A DNA stretch of 49,002 bases from NCBI GenBank assembly GCA_017392945.1, contig JAFOSK010000073.1, positions 1 through 49,002 of the forward strand. The letters run 5' to 3'. The notes beneath the pieces were generated by a model. It was not told the DNA's origin, ran no database searches, and saw only the letters and a list, made by a program, of their open reading frames with translations. Shown here one piece after another: positions 1 through 7,145 of this stretch. Position numbers and translations under genes: made by a program. How positions within the stretch are numbered: the first letter of the stretch is position 1; the number at the start of each line of letters is the position of its first letter. Source of the DNA: Treponema sp. Lineage in GTDB: Bacteria > Spirochaetota > Spirochaetia > Treponematales > Treponemataceae.

Positions 1-1
1 G

Positions 2-1114
2 ATGAAGAAAGGTTCTGCTTTGTGGTATTCACATGGATTTAACATGATTGAAGAAGGAATGCAGATCCGTAAAGATATTACTGTAATCATGTGTGCTCCA
101 AAGGGACCAGGTACTGAAGTTTACCACGAATTTGCTCGTGGATTTGGTGTACCTGATCTTATCGCAGTTCACCCAGAAAACGACCCAGAAGGAAAGGGTT
201 GGGCAATGGCTAAGGCTCTCGCTGTTGGTATGGGCGGAAGCAAAGCTGGTGTTCTTGAAAGCTCTTTCGTTGCAGAAGTTAAGTCTGACCTTATGGGTGA
301 ACAGACAATTCTTTGTGGTATGCTCCAGGCTGGAACAATCTGCTGTTACAACAAGATGGTTGCTGACGGAATGGATCCTGAATATGTAACAAAACTTTTG
401 ATGCACGGATGGAATGTAATTTCTGAAGCTCTTAAGTTCGGTGGAATTACAGGTATGATGGATCGTCTTTCTAACCCTGCAAAAATCAAGGCTAACGAAC
501 TTTCTAAAGAAATCAAAAAGCTTCTTACTCCACTTTATCAGAAGCACATGGATGACATCATCAGTGGTAAATTCTCTAGCACTATGATGGAAGACTGGAA
601 AGCAGGTGATAAAGACTTGCTTGCATGGCGTGAAGCTACAGGAAAACTTCCATTCGAAAGTCAGAAAGAAAGCTCTGTTGAAATCAGCGAACAGGAATAC
701 TTTGATAAAGGTATCTTGATGGTAGCTATGATCAAGGCTGGTTGTGAACTTGCATTCGAAACAATGGTTGACGCTGGTATTAAACCAGAATCAGCTTACT
801 ACGAATCACTCCATGAAGTTCCTCTTATCGCTAACCTTATCGACCGCAAGCGTTTGTATGAAATGAACCGTGTTATTTCTGATACTGCAGAATACGGCTG
901 TTACTTGTTTGCTAATGTTGCTGCTCCTATGATGGAAAAAGACCTTATGCCAAAGGTAACTACAGAAGTTATCGGTAAAGGTTTGAACGTTAAGGATAAC
1001 AGCGTAAGCAACGCAGAACTCGTAGCAGTAAACGCAGAAATCCGCGAACATCCAATCGAAGTAGTAGGACGTAAGCTCCGCGCATACATGACTGCAATGA
1101 AACCACTTATCTAA
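2..1114 (+). CDS. ilvC: Ketol-acid reductoisomerase, class II, 3' part (5' end outside window)
   Basis: IlvC converts 2-acetolactate or 2-aceto-2-hydroxybutyrate to the dihydroxy acid with NADPH and Mg2+, the second step of valine/isoleucine synthesis, in the cytoplasm. The frame is open at the left edge. The first ATG in the window is internal, because the residues after it ([11 protein letters not shown]) match the middle of the long-form enzyme. About 370 residues of an expected ~490 are visible. The metal-ligand motif DLMGE is present (D96 and E100 of the visible part, matching D217/E221 of the E. coli enzyme by spacing), as are [13 protein letters not shown] and ESLHE segments of the duplicated knotted C-domain typical of class II. 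The end reads YMTAMKPLI then stop. Degenerate copies of this 3' end recur at 1185-1211 and 5047-5160. Confidence 0.96.
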   Translation: MKKGSALWYSHGFNMIEEGMQIRKDITVIMCAPKGPGTEVYHEFARGFGVPDLIAVHPENDPEGKGWAMAKALAVGMGGSKAGVLESSFVAEVKSDLMGEQTILCGMLQAGTICCYNKMVADGMDPEYVTKLLMHGWNVISEALKFGGITGMMDRLSNPAKIKANELSKEIKKLLTPLYQKHMDDIISGKFSSTMMEDWKAGDKDLLAWREATGKLPFESQKESSVEISEQEYFDKGILMVAMIKAGCELAFETMVDAGIKPESAYYESLHEVPLIANLIDRKRLYEMNRVISDTAEYGCYLFANVAAPMMEKDLMPKVTTEVIGKGLNVKDNSVSNAELVAVNAEIREHPIEVVGRKLRAYMTAMKPLI

Positions 1115-1133
1115 GGTGGATAATGCGTCGAGT

Positions 1134-1180
1134 TTTGGCCGTGAAACGGACGAAACTCGTTAGGTTGCCGTCAGGCAACC
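1134..1180. repeat. Two hairpins just after ilvC
   Basis: Two back-to-back inverted repeats follow the ilvC stop. The first has arms CGAGTTTTGGCCGT and ACGGACGAAACTCG with two mismatches and a 3-nt loop. The second pairs GGTTGCC with GGCAACC. Neither is followed by a clear T-run, so they are weak terminator candidates. The first shares the CGAGTTTT foot with the stronger hairpins at 1231-1276 and 5189-5231. Confidence 0.6.
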
Positions 1181-1184
1181 GACT

Positions 1185-1211
1185 ATGACAGCGATGAAAC
1201 CATTAATTTAA
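1185..1211 (+). repeat. Second copy of the ilvC 3' end ([12 protein letters not shown])
   Basis: Twenty-seven bases encode MTAMKPLI and a TAA stop, the same nine codons that end ilvC at 1088-1114, but with different synonymous bases. No start or upstream coding sequence belongs to it. It looks like a scar of an ilvC 3' end rather than a gene. Its last 10 bases form the left arm of the hairpin at 1202-1228. Confidence 0.7.
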
Positions 1212-1228
1212 GCTTCGCTTAAATTAAT
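1202..1228. repeat. Perfect hairpin containing the stop codon of the second ilvC tail
   Basis: The arms are ATTAATTTAAGC (1202-1213) and GCTTAAATTAAT (1217-1228), a perfect 12-bp stem with loop TTC. The left arm is the last codons and stop of the ilvC-tail copy. The same arrangement with longer arms occurs at 5151-5186. Confidence 0.85.
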
Positions 1229-1230
1229 TA

Positions 1231-1276
1231 CGAGTTTTTGTTTCGGCGCACAACGACGCGCCGAAACAAAAACTCG
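1231..1276. repeat. Perfect 19-bp hairpin
   Basis: The left arm is 1231-1249 (CGAGTTTTTGTTTCGGCGC) and the right arm 1258-1276, fully complementary, with an 8-nt loop. No U-tract follows. It shares its foot, CGAGTTTTTG, with the hairpin at 5189-5231, which likewise follows an ilvC tail by two bases. Confidence 0.85.
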
Positions 1277-1307
1277 CGGTGGACACTTTAATAGTAGTAT
1301 ATTAAGT

Positions 1308-1412
1308 AGGGAAAAGCCTTCCCCTCGCTTCAAACAAAAAGAGCGCCGTGATTCACGACGCTCTTTTTGTTTTCCGCTACCCCTTCCAGCGGGGACACCC
1401 CGCAACGCCCCG
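1308..1412 (-). repeat. Composite dispersed repeat, copy 1 (left bracket of the RM island)
   Basis: On the minus strand this has three modules: a 25-bp GC-rich word (1388-1412, inverted copy at 4957-4981) with a GGAAGGGGTAGCG tail, a central hairpin (1332-1372), and an AGGGGAAGGCTTTTCCCT hairpin (1308-1325). The two outer modules recur in the same order at 4957-5037 and 26161-26290, while the central module differs in each copy. Confidence 0.75.
1332..1372. terminator. Bidirectional terminator-type hairpin
   Basis: A 19-bp stem with one mismatch (1332-1350 and 1354-1372, loop ATT) carries an A-run on one flank and a T-run on the other, so it could end transcription from either side: ilvC from the left, the XRE gene from the right. 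It also forms the central module of the composite repeat 1308-1412. Confidence 0.7.
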
Positions 1413-1418
1413 GATAAT

Positions 1419-1739
1419 TTAACTGTATTCTTTTAAAATTTCGTCAATATAATTTCTAACATTTTCTCTGATTGCCATTTTCAGCTGGCTAGAGTTTTCT
1501 TTTCTAGAAATTAAAGATTCTCCAATTGGTATAAATAAACTAACTACATCAACATTTAAAGCTTCTGTAATTTGAGAAAGTACTTTTTCTGAAAACCAAG
1601 TTCTTCCTTGTTCAATACTCTTTATTGTATCTTCTGAAACGTTAGCAAGTTCTGCTAATTGAAATTGCGTAAGTTTCTTTTGTTTTCTGATAAACCGTAA
1701 ATTTTCACCAAATCTTTTTTGTATTTCAGATGAATTCAT
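1419..1739 (-). CDS. XRE-family HTH regulator, probable restriction-modification control protein
   Basis: This 106-residue protein has an N-terminal helix-turn-helix of the Cro/C1 (XRE) type at about residues 8-65 (the region around ENLRFIRKQKKLTQ, LAELANVSEDTIKSIEQG), then a charged tail. It is a cytoplasmic DNA-binding protein. It is transcribed away from the RM gene at 1890 across a 150-bp spacer with two copies of a 34-bp repeat, the layout expected of a control protein that times expression of an RM system. No Shine-Dalgarno is visible before the ATG (upstream GAAAATATAAAATT), so translation may be leaderless or weak. The fold is clear. The control role is inferred from position only, and it could instead regulate just itself. 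Confidence 0.8.
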   Translation of the reverse strand: MNSSEIQKRFGENLRFIRKQKKLTQFQLAELANVSEDTIKSIEQGRTWFSEKVLSQITEALNVDVVSLFIPIGESLISRKENSSQLKMAIRENVRNYIDEILKEYS

Positions 1740-1785
1740 AATTTTATATTTTCAAGCTAAAGTAATGAATTCTGAATTGATTAAT

Positions 1786-1871
1786 ATTACCTTAATTCAT
1801 TAAAAGAGTATTTATATTACTTTTAAATAGTAGTAAAATTACCTTAGTAATAAAAAAGAGTATTCTTATTA
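1786..1871. promoter_or_regulatory. Two 34-bp direct repeats in the divergent RM promoter region (candidate operators)
   Basis: Copies at 1786-1819 and 1838-1871 match at 26 of 34 positions, sharing ATTACCTTA at one end, AAAAGAGTATT in the middle and TATTA at the other, with starts 52 bp apart (about five helical turns). They lie between the XRE gene and the RM gene, the expected site for control-protein operators. Binding is inferred. Confidence 0.55.
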
Positions 1872-1889
1872 ATTGTTCAAGGTTTTACT

Positions 1890-4800
1890 ATGGCAAAAAA
1901 AGAAGCTTCAACAGATTTATGGGTTCATGATTTATTGAAAGAAGCTGGTATTGAATTAGATGCACAGGGAAGTGAAATAAAAGAAATAAATGAAGCTTTA
2001 AAAACTGCAAGTAAACGCGGAACCGGGAAAGTCGGTTTTCCTGAATATGTTGGAGTTGTAAAAGATTTCATTATTGTAATAGAAGATAAAGCTAACCTTG
2101 AGAATCATATTAAATATAATGAAGATAAACTTATCAGCCTTGAAACAAAAGATGTAACTGATTTTGCTGTAAACGGAGCGTTGTTTTATGCAAAACATCT
2201 TATTCAGAATACAACTTATAAAAAAGTTTTTGCGTTCGGAGTTTCTGGAAATTCGAAGAATCATAAAATAACCCCTCTTTTTGTTGATGATAGGTTAAAT
2301 GTTTTTGACCGACTTGAAGATGTTGAATCTTTTATTTCGTTTACTGAAAAAAATATTGATGAGTATTATCTTTGTGATGTCTTAAAAGAATCGAGTGATA
2401 AAGAAAAAGAGCTTGAAGAAATCTTAGCAGATGCAAAAGAACTTCACGAACATTTGAGAAATTACGGAAATATGAAAGATGAGGAAAAGCCGCTCGTTGT
2501 TTCTGGAATTCTTCTTGCTCTTCGTGAACGGGATAACGGCAACTTCAGCATAGATTCATTAAACGCTGATTCTTACATAACTGATGGACAGAAAATATAT
2601 AATGCGATTGAGTCTAGTTTCAAAAGAACAGACCTTTCACCTGTAACAAAAATCGACAAGATTCTGTCTCAGTTTGCTGTTATAAAAGACAGCACAAAAT
2701 TAAACGAGAAGAATCTAACTCTTGGCGAAACTCCTTTAAAGTTCTTTACAAAATTTTTGGACGAAAAACTTTATAAATCAATAAAGTATACTCGTTCTGC
2801 AGAAGATTATCTCGGTCGCTTTTACGGTGAGTTTATGCGCTACTCTGGCGGAAGTGGTCAGACCTTGGGAATTGTTTTGACGCCACGCCACATTACAGAA
2901 CTTTTCTGCGACTTACTTGATTTGAAAACAACGGATAGGATTTTTGACCCTTGCTGTGGAACTGGCGGTTTTCTTGTTGCAGCACTTCACACGATGCTTT
3001 CAAAAAGTTCTAGTGATACTGAAAAACAGCATATCCGCAAAAATCAGCTTTATGGAATTGAACTTCGTCCTGATATGTTCACTGTTGCAACTACAAATAT
3101 GATTTTGAGAGGCGACGGAAAGAGTAATTTGCATTGCGATGATTTTATTGCAAAGAATCCAAAACAGTTACAGACGGATTTTAGAGCAACAGTCGGAATG
3201 TTAAATCCTCCGTATTCTCAAGGTTCAAAAGATAATCCAGATTTATATGAAATTGCATTCACAGAGCATTTGCTGGATTCTCTTTTGCCGAATTCAAGAT
3301 GTGCCGTTATTGTTCCGCAAAGTTCTATGACAGGAAAATCAAAAGAGGAACAGGCAATAAAAGAATCTATTTTGAAAAAGCATACTCTTGAAGGCACGAT
3401 AATGCTTCAAAAAGATACTTTTTACGGAATAGGTGTTATTCCGTGCATTGCTGTTTTTACAGCCGGAATTCCTCACAATAAAGAAAAAGTATGCAAATTC
3501 ATCAATTTTGAAGATGACGGCTTTAAGGTTTCACCACACATCGGGCTTTTGGAAACAGAAAGCGCAAAAGACAAGAAACAGCATTTGCTTGATGTTTGGT
3601 TTGACAGAATTGAAGCGCCTACAAAGTTCTGTGTAAAAACTACGATTACAGCAGAAGATGAATGGCTTCACAGTTTCTATTATTTCAATGATGAGATTCC
3701 GACAGATACGGACTTTGAAAAGACGGTCGGTGATTATCTGACTTTTGAGTTTTCAATGATAATGCAGGGTAGAAAATATCTTTTTGAGAATGCTGAATCA
3801 GAAGACATAAAAAAAAACTTTAAATATGAACTGACAAGCAGAGAGTGGAAAGAGTTTTTTATTTCTGGCGATGAAGGTGTTTTCAAAATAGAAGCAACTT
3901 CTAGCGGAATTGATAAAAACAAACTGAATTCAGAAATTGGAAATATTCCTTACATTACAAGAAGCGATATTTCTAACGGTGTAAATCTTTTTGTTTCTGA
4001 AAAACAGAAAAAGAATAAAGATTTTGGAAACAGTATAACTATCGGCTTGGATACACAAACAGTTTTTTATCAACCTCATGATTTTTTTACAGGTCAAAAT
4101 ATCCAAGTCCTAACATATCAGAATTGCAACAAAGAGAACGCCCTCTTTATAGTAAAATTGATACAACTTCAAATGGTAAAATTTAACTGGGGTGGAAACG
4201 GTGCAACATTAGGTCGCCTATCACGTACTAAAGTTCTTCTTCCTGTAAATTCAACAGGTGAAATCGATTATGATTTTATGGAATCTTACATAAAAGAAGT
4301 TGAAGAACAAAAACTCGAAGAATACAGAAAATACGCTTTGAAAAGAGTTGATGAAATCGGCACTGTTGAAAATACAGAAACGCTTGAAGATAAGGAGTGG
4401 AAGCCGTTTGAAATTGCAGGACTTTTTGAAAAATTTGAACAAGGTAAATCAAAAGGCTTAAATCATCTTGATGAAGAAAATGGAACAACGCCGTATTTAG
4501 GAGCTACAAACAGAAACAATGGAATTCTTACATTTATAAAGGATTGTGAGTCCAAGAAGCAAAAAGGTAATTGCATTGGCTTTATTCGCAATGGACAAGG
4601 TTCTGTAGGATATGCAATATACAAAAAAGAAGAATTTGTTTCGACTTCTGATAATACTTTTGCTTATGCAGATTGGCTTAACAACTATAACGGACTTTTC
4701 GTTGTCGCTAGTCAAGACTTAATAAGAAGCAAGTATAGTTTTGGTTATAAGAGAAATAACGAGCGACTAAAGAAAGATAAAATTTTGCTTCCAATCGATT

Positions 4801-4949
4801 CTTCCGGCAATCCCGACTACGATTATATGGAAAAATATATAAAGAAGTTGATGTTGTCAAAATACTCAGAGTATTTAAAATTCAAGCAGCATAAAAGAGA
4901 GTATCTTCTAAGTACTAGTAAAGTACTTCTTGTTGCAGATGTAGAATAG
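1890..4949 (+). CDS. Single-chain restriction-modification protein (nuclease + N6-adenine methylase + two specificity domains), type IIG/IIB-like
   Basis: This 1019-residue protein joins four parts. The N-terminus (about 1-150) has a PD-(D/E)XK-like nuclease core with D59 and E65-D-K67. A helical HsdM-type region leads to the N6-adenine methylase domain (about 300-600) with SAM motif DPCCGTGGF (353-361) and catalytic NPPY (439-442). Then come two target-recognition domains of the HsdS type (about 645-800 and 835-985), each ending in a D(Y/F)-rich segment plus helix (EIDYDFMESYIKEVEEQ, NPDYDYMEKYIKKLM) that would act as spacer. All activities on one chain resembles AloI/CjeI-type IIB or other IIG enzymes. 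Two TRDs imply a bipartite target. An AAGG lies about 8 nt before the ATG. It is intact, has no partner R or S gene nearby, and lies between inverted repeats. Specificity cannot be read from the sequence. Confidence 0.88.
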   Translation: MAKKEASTDLWVHDLLKEAGIELDAQGSEIKEINEALKTASKRGTGKVGFPEYVGVVKDFIIVIEDKANLENHIKYNEDKLISLETKDVTDFAVNGALFYAKHLIQNTTYKKVFAFGVSGNSKNHKITPLFVDDRLNVFDRLEDVESFISFTEKNIDEYYLCDVLKESSDKEKELEEILADAKELHEHLRNYGNMKDEEKPLVVSGILLALRERDNGNFSIDSLNADSYITDGQKIYNAIESSFKRTDLSPVTKIDKILSQFAVIKDSTKLNEKNLTLGETPLKFFTKFLDEKLYKSIKYTRSAEDYLGRFYGEFMRYSGGSGQTLGIVLTPRHITELFCDLLDLKTTDRIFDPCCGTGGFLVAALHTMLSKSSSDTEKQHIRKNQLYGIELRPDMFTVATTNMILRGDGKSNLHCDDFIAKNPKQLQTDFRATVGMLNPPYSQGSKDNPDLYEIAFTEHLLDSLLPNSRCAVIVPQSSMTGKSKEEQAIKESILKKHTLEGTIMLQKDTFYGIGVIPCIAVFTAGIPHNKEKVCKFINFEDDGFKVSPHIGLLETESAKDKKQHLLDVWFDRIEAPTKFCVKTTITAEDEWLHSFYYFNDEIPTDTDFEKTVGDYLTFEFSMIMQGRKYLFENAESEDIKKNFKYELTSREWKEFFISGDEGVFKIEATSSGIDKNKLNSEIGNIPYITRSDISNGVNLFVSEKQKKNKDFGNSITIGLDTQTVFYQPHDFFTGQNIQVLTYQNCNKENALFIVKLIQLQMVKFNWGGNGATLGRLSRTKVLLPVNSTGEIDYDFMESYIKEVEEQKLEEYRKYALKRVDEIGTVENTETLEDKEWKPFEIAGLFEKFEQGKSKGLNHLDEENGTTPYLGATNRNNGILTFIKDCESKKQKGNCIGFIRNGQGSVGYAIYKKEEFVSTSDNTFAYADWLNNYNGLFVVASQDLIRSKYSFGYKRNNERLKKDKILLPIDSSGNPDYDYMEKYIKKLMLSKYSEYLKFKQHKREYLLSTSKVLLVADVE

Positions 4950-4956
4950 TTTTATT

Positions 4957-5037
4957 CGGGGCGTTGCGGGGTGTCCCCGCTAGAATGGGGTATGGCGAAA
5001 ACCGAAGGGTTGAGCCTAGGGGCAAGGCTTTGCCCCT
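4957..5037 (+). repeat. Composite dispersed repeat, copy 2 (right bracket of the RM island)
   Basis: It begins 8 bp after the RM stop codon. The 25 bases at 4957-4981 are the exact reverse complement of 1388-1412, and the similarity continues outward (AGAATGGGGTATGGCG versus GGAAGGGGTAGCGG). A short AAAACCGAAGGGTTGAGCCT module follows, then the hairpin AGGGGCAA-GGCT-TTGCCCCT at 5018-5037. Orientation is opposite to copy 1. Confidence 0.75.
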
Positions 5038-5046
5038 CAAATTAAT

Positions 5047-5160
5047 AAACTTCCATTCGAAAGCCAGAATGAATCTACAGCTGAAATCCGCGAACACCCA
5101 ATCGAAGTTGTTGGTCGCAAGTTGAGAGCATATATGACTGCAATGAAGACATTAATTTAA
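5047..5160 (+). pseudogene. Remnant of a second ilvC, internally deleted
   Basis: An open stretch of 37 codons and a stop encodes KLPFESQNESTA joined to [17 protein letters not shown], then MTAMKTLI. The first part matches the resident ilvC at 644-679 and the rest matches 1037-1114; the intervening 357 bp (119 codons) are missing. The resident gene carries GAAATCAGCGAACA (680-693) and GAAATCCGCGAACA (1037-1050) at the two edges, so a deletion between short repeats explains the join. Most differences from the resident gene are synonymous, so the remnant derives from a diverged, once-functional ilvC allele. It has no start codon or ribosome-binding site and cannot make a working enzyme. Confidence 0.88.
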
Positions 5161-5186
5161 TTTTGCATTGGCAAAATTAAATTAAT
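5151..5186. repeat. Perfect 16-bp hairpin containing the stop codon of the ilvC remnant
   Basis: The arms are ATTAATTTAATTTTGC (5151-5166) and its exact complement (5171-5186), with loop ATTG. The left arm starts in the last codons of the remnant, as at 1202-1228, but the arm is 4 bp longer and its inner part differs while remaining perfectly paired. Confidence 0.85.
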
Positions 5187-5188
5187 AA

Positions 5189-5231
5189 CGAGTTTTTGCG
5201 ATTTTCGTTTAACGAAAACCGCAAAAACTCG
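5189..5231. repeat. Hairpin with CGAGTTTTTG foot
   Basis: CGAGTTTTTGCG (5189-5200) pairs with CGCAAAAACTCG (5220-5231). Inside, TTTTCGTT faces AACGAAAA after one mismatch. It is the positional equivalent of 1231-1276: both follow a stop-codon hairpin by two bases and share the outer ten bases. Confidence 0.8.
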
Positions 5232-5260
5232 CTCTACCAATGTAAGTGTAATCTAGGATA

Positions 5261-5296
5261 TGCTTGCAAGTTTTGCGAGCGCAAAACTTGCAAGCA
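5261..5296. repeat. Perfect 16-bp hairpin
   Basis: TGCTTGCAAGTTTTGC (5261-5276) pairs perfectly with 5281-5296 around loop GAGC. It is not followed by a T-run. No gene overlaps it. Confidence 0.85.
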
Positions 5297-5388
5297 CGGA
5301 TGATTGAGTTATCGGATGAAGATTGCATAAACACCGTACTCATGCCTGCTATGAAACCGGTACTTTTATATAGCAACCAAATCTTAAC

Positions 5389-5441
5389 AAGAAAGGCTTT
5401 GCAAATATGAAGTTCACTTCAATATTTGCAAAGCCTTTCTT
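5389..5441. repeat. Long hairpin (about 25 bp) upstream of the 5524 lipoprotein
   Basis: 5389-5413 pairs with 5416-5441 over about 25 bp with one bulged A. It marks the right end of the 4950-5523 spacer. Beyond it, 5442-5512 is AT-rich and may hold the lipoprotein promoter, but no hexamer pair stands out. Confidence 0.75.
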
Positions 5442-5523
5442 ATTTGAGACTTGTAAAAGAAAAATCAAATTTTTACTAGTCAAGCATTATCTAATATGCA
5501 ATAATTGTACCAAGGAGTTTAAA

Positions 5524-6120
5524 ATGAAAAAAAGATTTTTATCTTTTGTTTGCGCTGCTTTTGCGGCTTTATTAGTTTGCAGTTGTGCAAGTATATCTGA
5601 GCCAACTGGAAAAAATAACAATTTGATCTACGGAAACATTTCATTTGATTTTAAATGTTTCCCAAACAATTATGGGTTCCCGGAAACATATTCTGACAAA
5701 AACGGAATTGAAGTTGTTGTTCAGAACATGAATACTGACAAAACTTACATATTAACTTCAAAATCTAACGGTGAAATTTCAAAAACAGGTCTTCCAGATG
5801 GAATCTATAGAATAAAAAGAATTAAAAAAGAGCAGAAAATGGAATTCGGTTATTCTGTAGATATTGACCTATCCAGAGATGATATTCCTTTATTGAATAC
5901 ATTCCAGTTTTCTCCAGTTGAAGACAGTGCAGTTAATTTAGGCAGCTTAAAACTTCAGATAAATGTAAAAGATATTGATCCTGATAAATTCACCTATAAT
6001 TATGAACTGAGCATTATCAACAACTACGAACAGACTTACAACATTTTTGCCGATGCTCATGCAGACTCATCATGGCAGGAATGCGACTGGTTTACACCTC
6101 AGGAAAGCCTGAAACGCTAA
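5524..6120 (+). CDS. Small lipoprotein of unknown function
   Basis: The protein has 198 residues. The ATG at 5524 is preceded by AAGGAG about 7 nt upstream. An in-frame extension back to 5407 is rejected because it would translate the hairpin at 5389-5441. Residues 1-20 are a signal peptide ending in LVCS before Cys21, a lipidation site, so the mature protein should be membrane-anchored and face the periplasm or surface. The rest is mostly beta-type: after NLIYGNISFDFKCF comes GIEVVVQNMNTDKTYILTS then NGEISKTGLPDGIYRIKRI, which resembles a carboxypeptidase-regulatory/SpaA-like beta-sandwich (value, then a 'G.Y.i' strand). I do not recognise the family. It stands alone and converges on the 6207-7145 gene. 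Confidence 0.85.
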   Translation: MKKRFLSFVCAAFAALLVCSCASISEPTGKNNNLIYGNISFDFKCFPNNYGFPETYSDKNGIEVVVQNMNTDKTYILTSKSNGEISKTGLPDGIYRIKRIKKEQKMEFGYSVDIDLSRDDIPLLNTFQFSPVEDSAVNLGSLKLQINVKDIDPDKFTYNYELSIINNYEQTYNIFADAHADSSWQECDWFTPQESLKR

Positions 6121-6124
6121 AAAA

Positions 6125-6202
6125 ATGGTTGCGGTAATTTAGAGCCTTGATTCCACGTTCTCTGGAACGACAAGCACAGGAATCAGCTTGACCACCGCAG
6201 CC
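6125..6202. terminator. Convergent multi-stem terminator
   Basis: GGTTGCGGT (6127-6135) pairs with ACCGCAGCC (6194-6202), one G-U, followed by TTTTTT on the plus strand and preceded by A-runs for the minus strand. Inside are TGATTCC/GGAATCA and CGTTC/GAACG stems. It separates the 5524 gene and the leftward operon ending at 6207. Confidence 0.65.
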
Positions 6203-6206
6203 TTTT

Positions 6207-7145
6207 TTATGCTTTCAGATATACAGTCGTCATTGAAACCTTCGGATTTGAAGCATCTGTTTCATCAACGAACAAAAGTCCTATACCTCGTTTTTCAAGA
6301 AATCCCGGCATATTCCATTCTTTAAACCCAAGATCGCTAGTAATTTCCTTGTGAGTATGTCCATCTATTATTGCAATTGCATCTTCATCCCCGAGCATCG
6401 ATATAAGGCGGTTGCGTTCTTCTGTATTCTGCATTACAAAATAAAACAGACCGCCTGCATAAACCGGGATATGCGTAAAAAACAGTTTTTTTCTGCCTTT
6501 TTCATTGTATTTCATATCTCTTGAAATTGTTTCAAGCTGACTGTCGCCCATGGAACCACTTGCAGAATCTGCAAAATACCATGTTATGGAATCCGTTCTA
6601 AATTTATATAAGGATGTATGCGGATAGCAGTGCTTTACATAGGAATTCCAGCCGGAATTATAAAGATCGTGATTTCCTACGACATTAAAAGTAAGAATAT
6701 TTCCGTAAGTATCACTGTTCATAAGCGTCGTAAAAGCCTGATATTTTATGAATTCTTCTTCGTAGCCGTGCTCAGCAACATCACCAAGACAGATTGCAAA
6801 TGACGGATACAATTCAGGAGTTCCCTGCGCAATCATCTGTTCTCGGTATGTCTTTAACCATTCCAAAAGCACGTACTCCTGACGAGGACCGTTATTTCCC
6901 ATATTTTCCCCGCCGAAATGAACATCAGTCATAATAAGAACAGTGAATTTTTTTCCTTTGACTTTAGAAAAAACACCAGCAGCTTCTGTACTCCCCAGCA
7001 AAAGATCCGAAAGATCCCACATTGTTTCAGTTCTATTTACCACGGAATTTGTCCTATATAAAAATTCTTCAAGTCCATAAGATGAATAAGTACATGAGGC
7101 AAAAAAAATAAAAATCGGCAAAAATAAAAAAATCAGCTTTTTCAC
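6207..7145 (-). CDS. Calcineurin-like metallophosphoesterase lipoprotein
   Basis: The protein has 312 residues. A signal peptide (1-17) ends in a FFAS-C18 lipobox. The dimetal phosphoesterase motifs follow in order: TDVH (D74, H76), LGDVAEHG (D122), VVGNHD (N158, H159), FTHIP (H225) and DGHTH (H263, H265), so all usual metal ligands are present. It should hydrolyse a phosphoester outside the cytoplasm; the substrate is unknown. The start is GTG, overlapping the TGA of the upstream gene as GTGA, so it is probably translationally coupled. It is the last gene of the four-gene leftward operon and runs into the terminator at 6125-6202. Confidence 0.9.
   Translation of the reverse strand: MKKLIFLFLPIFIFFASCTYSSYGLEEFLYRTNSVVNRTETMWDLSDLLLGSTEAAGVFSKVKGKKFTVLIMTDVHFGGENMGNNGPRQEYVLLEWLKTYREQMIAQGTPELYPSFAICLGDVAEHGYEEEFIKYQAFTTLMNSDTYGNILTFNVVGNHDLYNSGWNSYVKHCYPHTSLYKFRTDSITWYFADSASGSMGDSQLETISRDMKYNEKGRKKLFFTHIPVYAGGLFYFVMQNTEERNRLISMLGDEDAIAIIDGHTHKEITSDLGFKEWNMPGFLEKRGIGLLFVDETDASNPKVSMTTVYLKA

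Noticed and set aside
1115..1300. Integron attC sites (hairpins near ilvC)
   Set aside because: The hairpins are perfect, lack the RYYYAAC/GTTRRRY core pair and extrahelical bases, and no integron integrase is in the window.
5344..5369. Fourth ilvC tail (MPAMKPV-like)
   Set aside because: Similarity is limited to about 19 of 26 bases and the stop is not in register; kept only as a weak possibility.
5407..5523. In-frame N-terminal extension of the 5524 lipoprotein
   Set aside because: It would translate half of the hairpin at 5389-5441 and place the signal peptide inside the protein; ATG 5524 has AAGGAG and a proper signal peptide.
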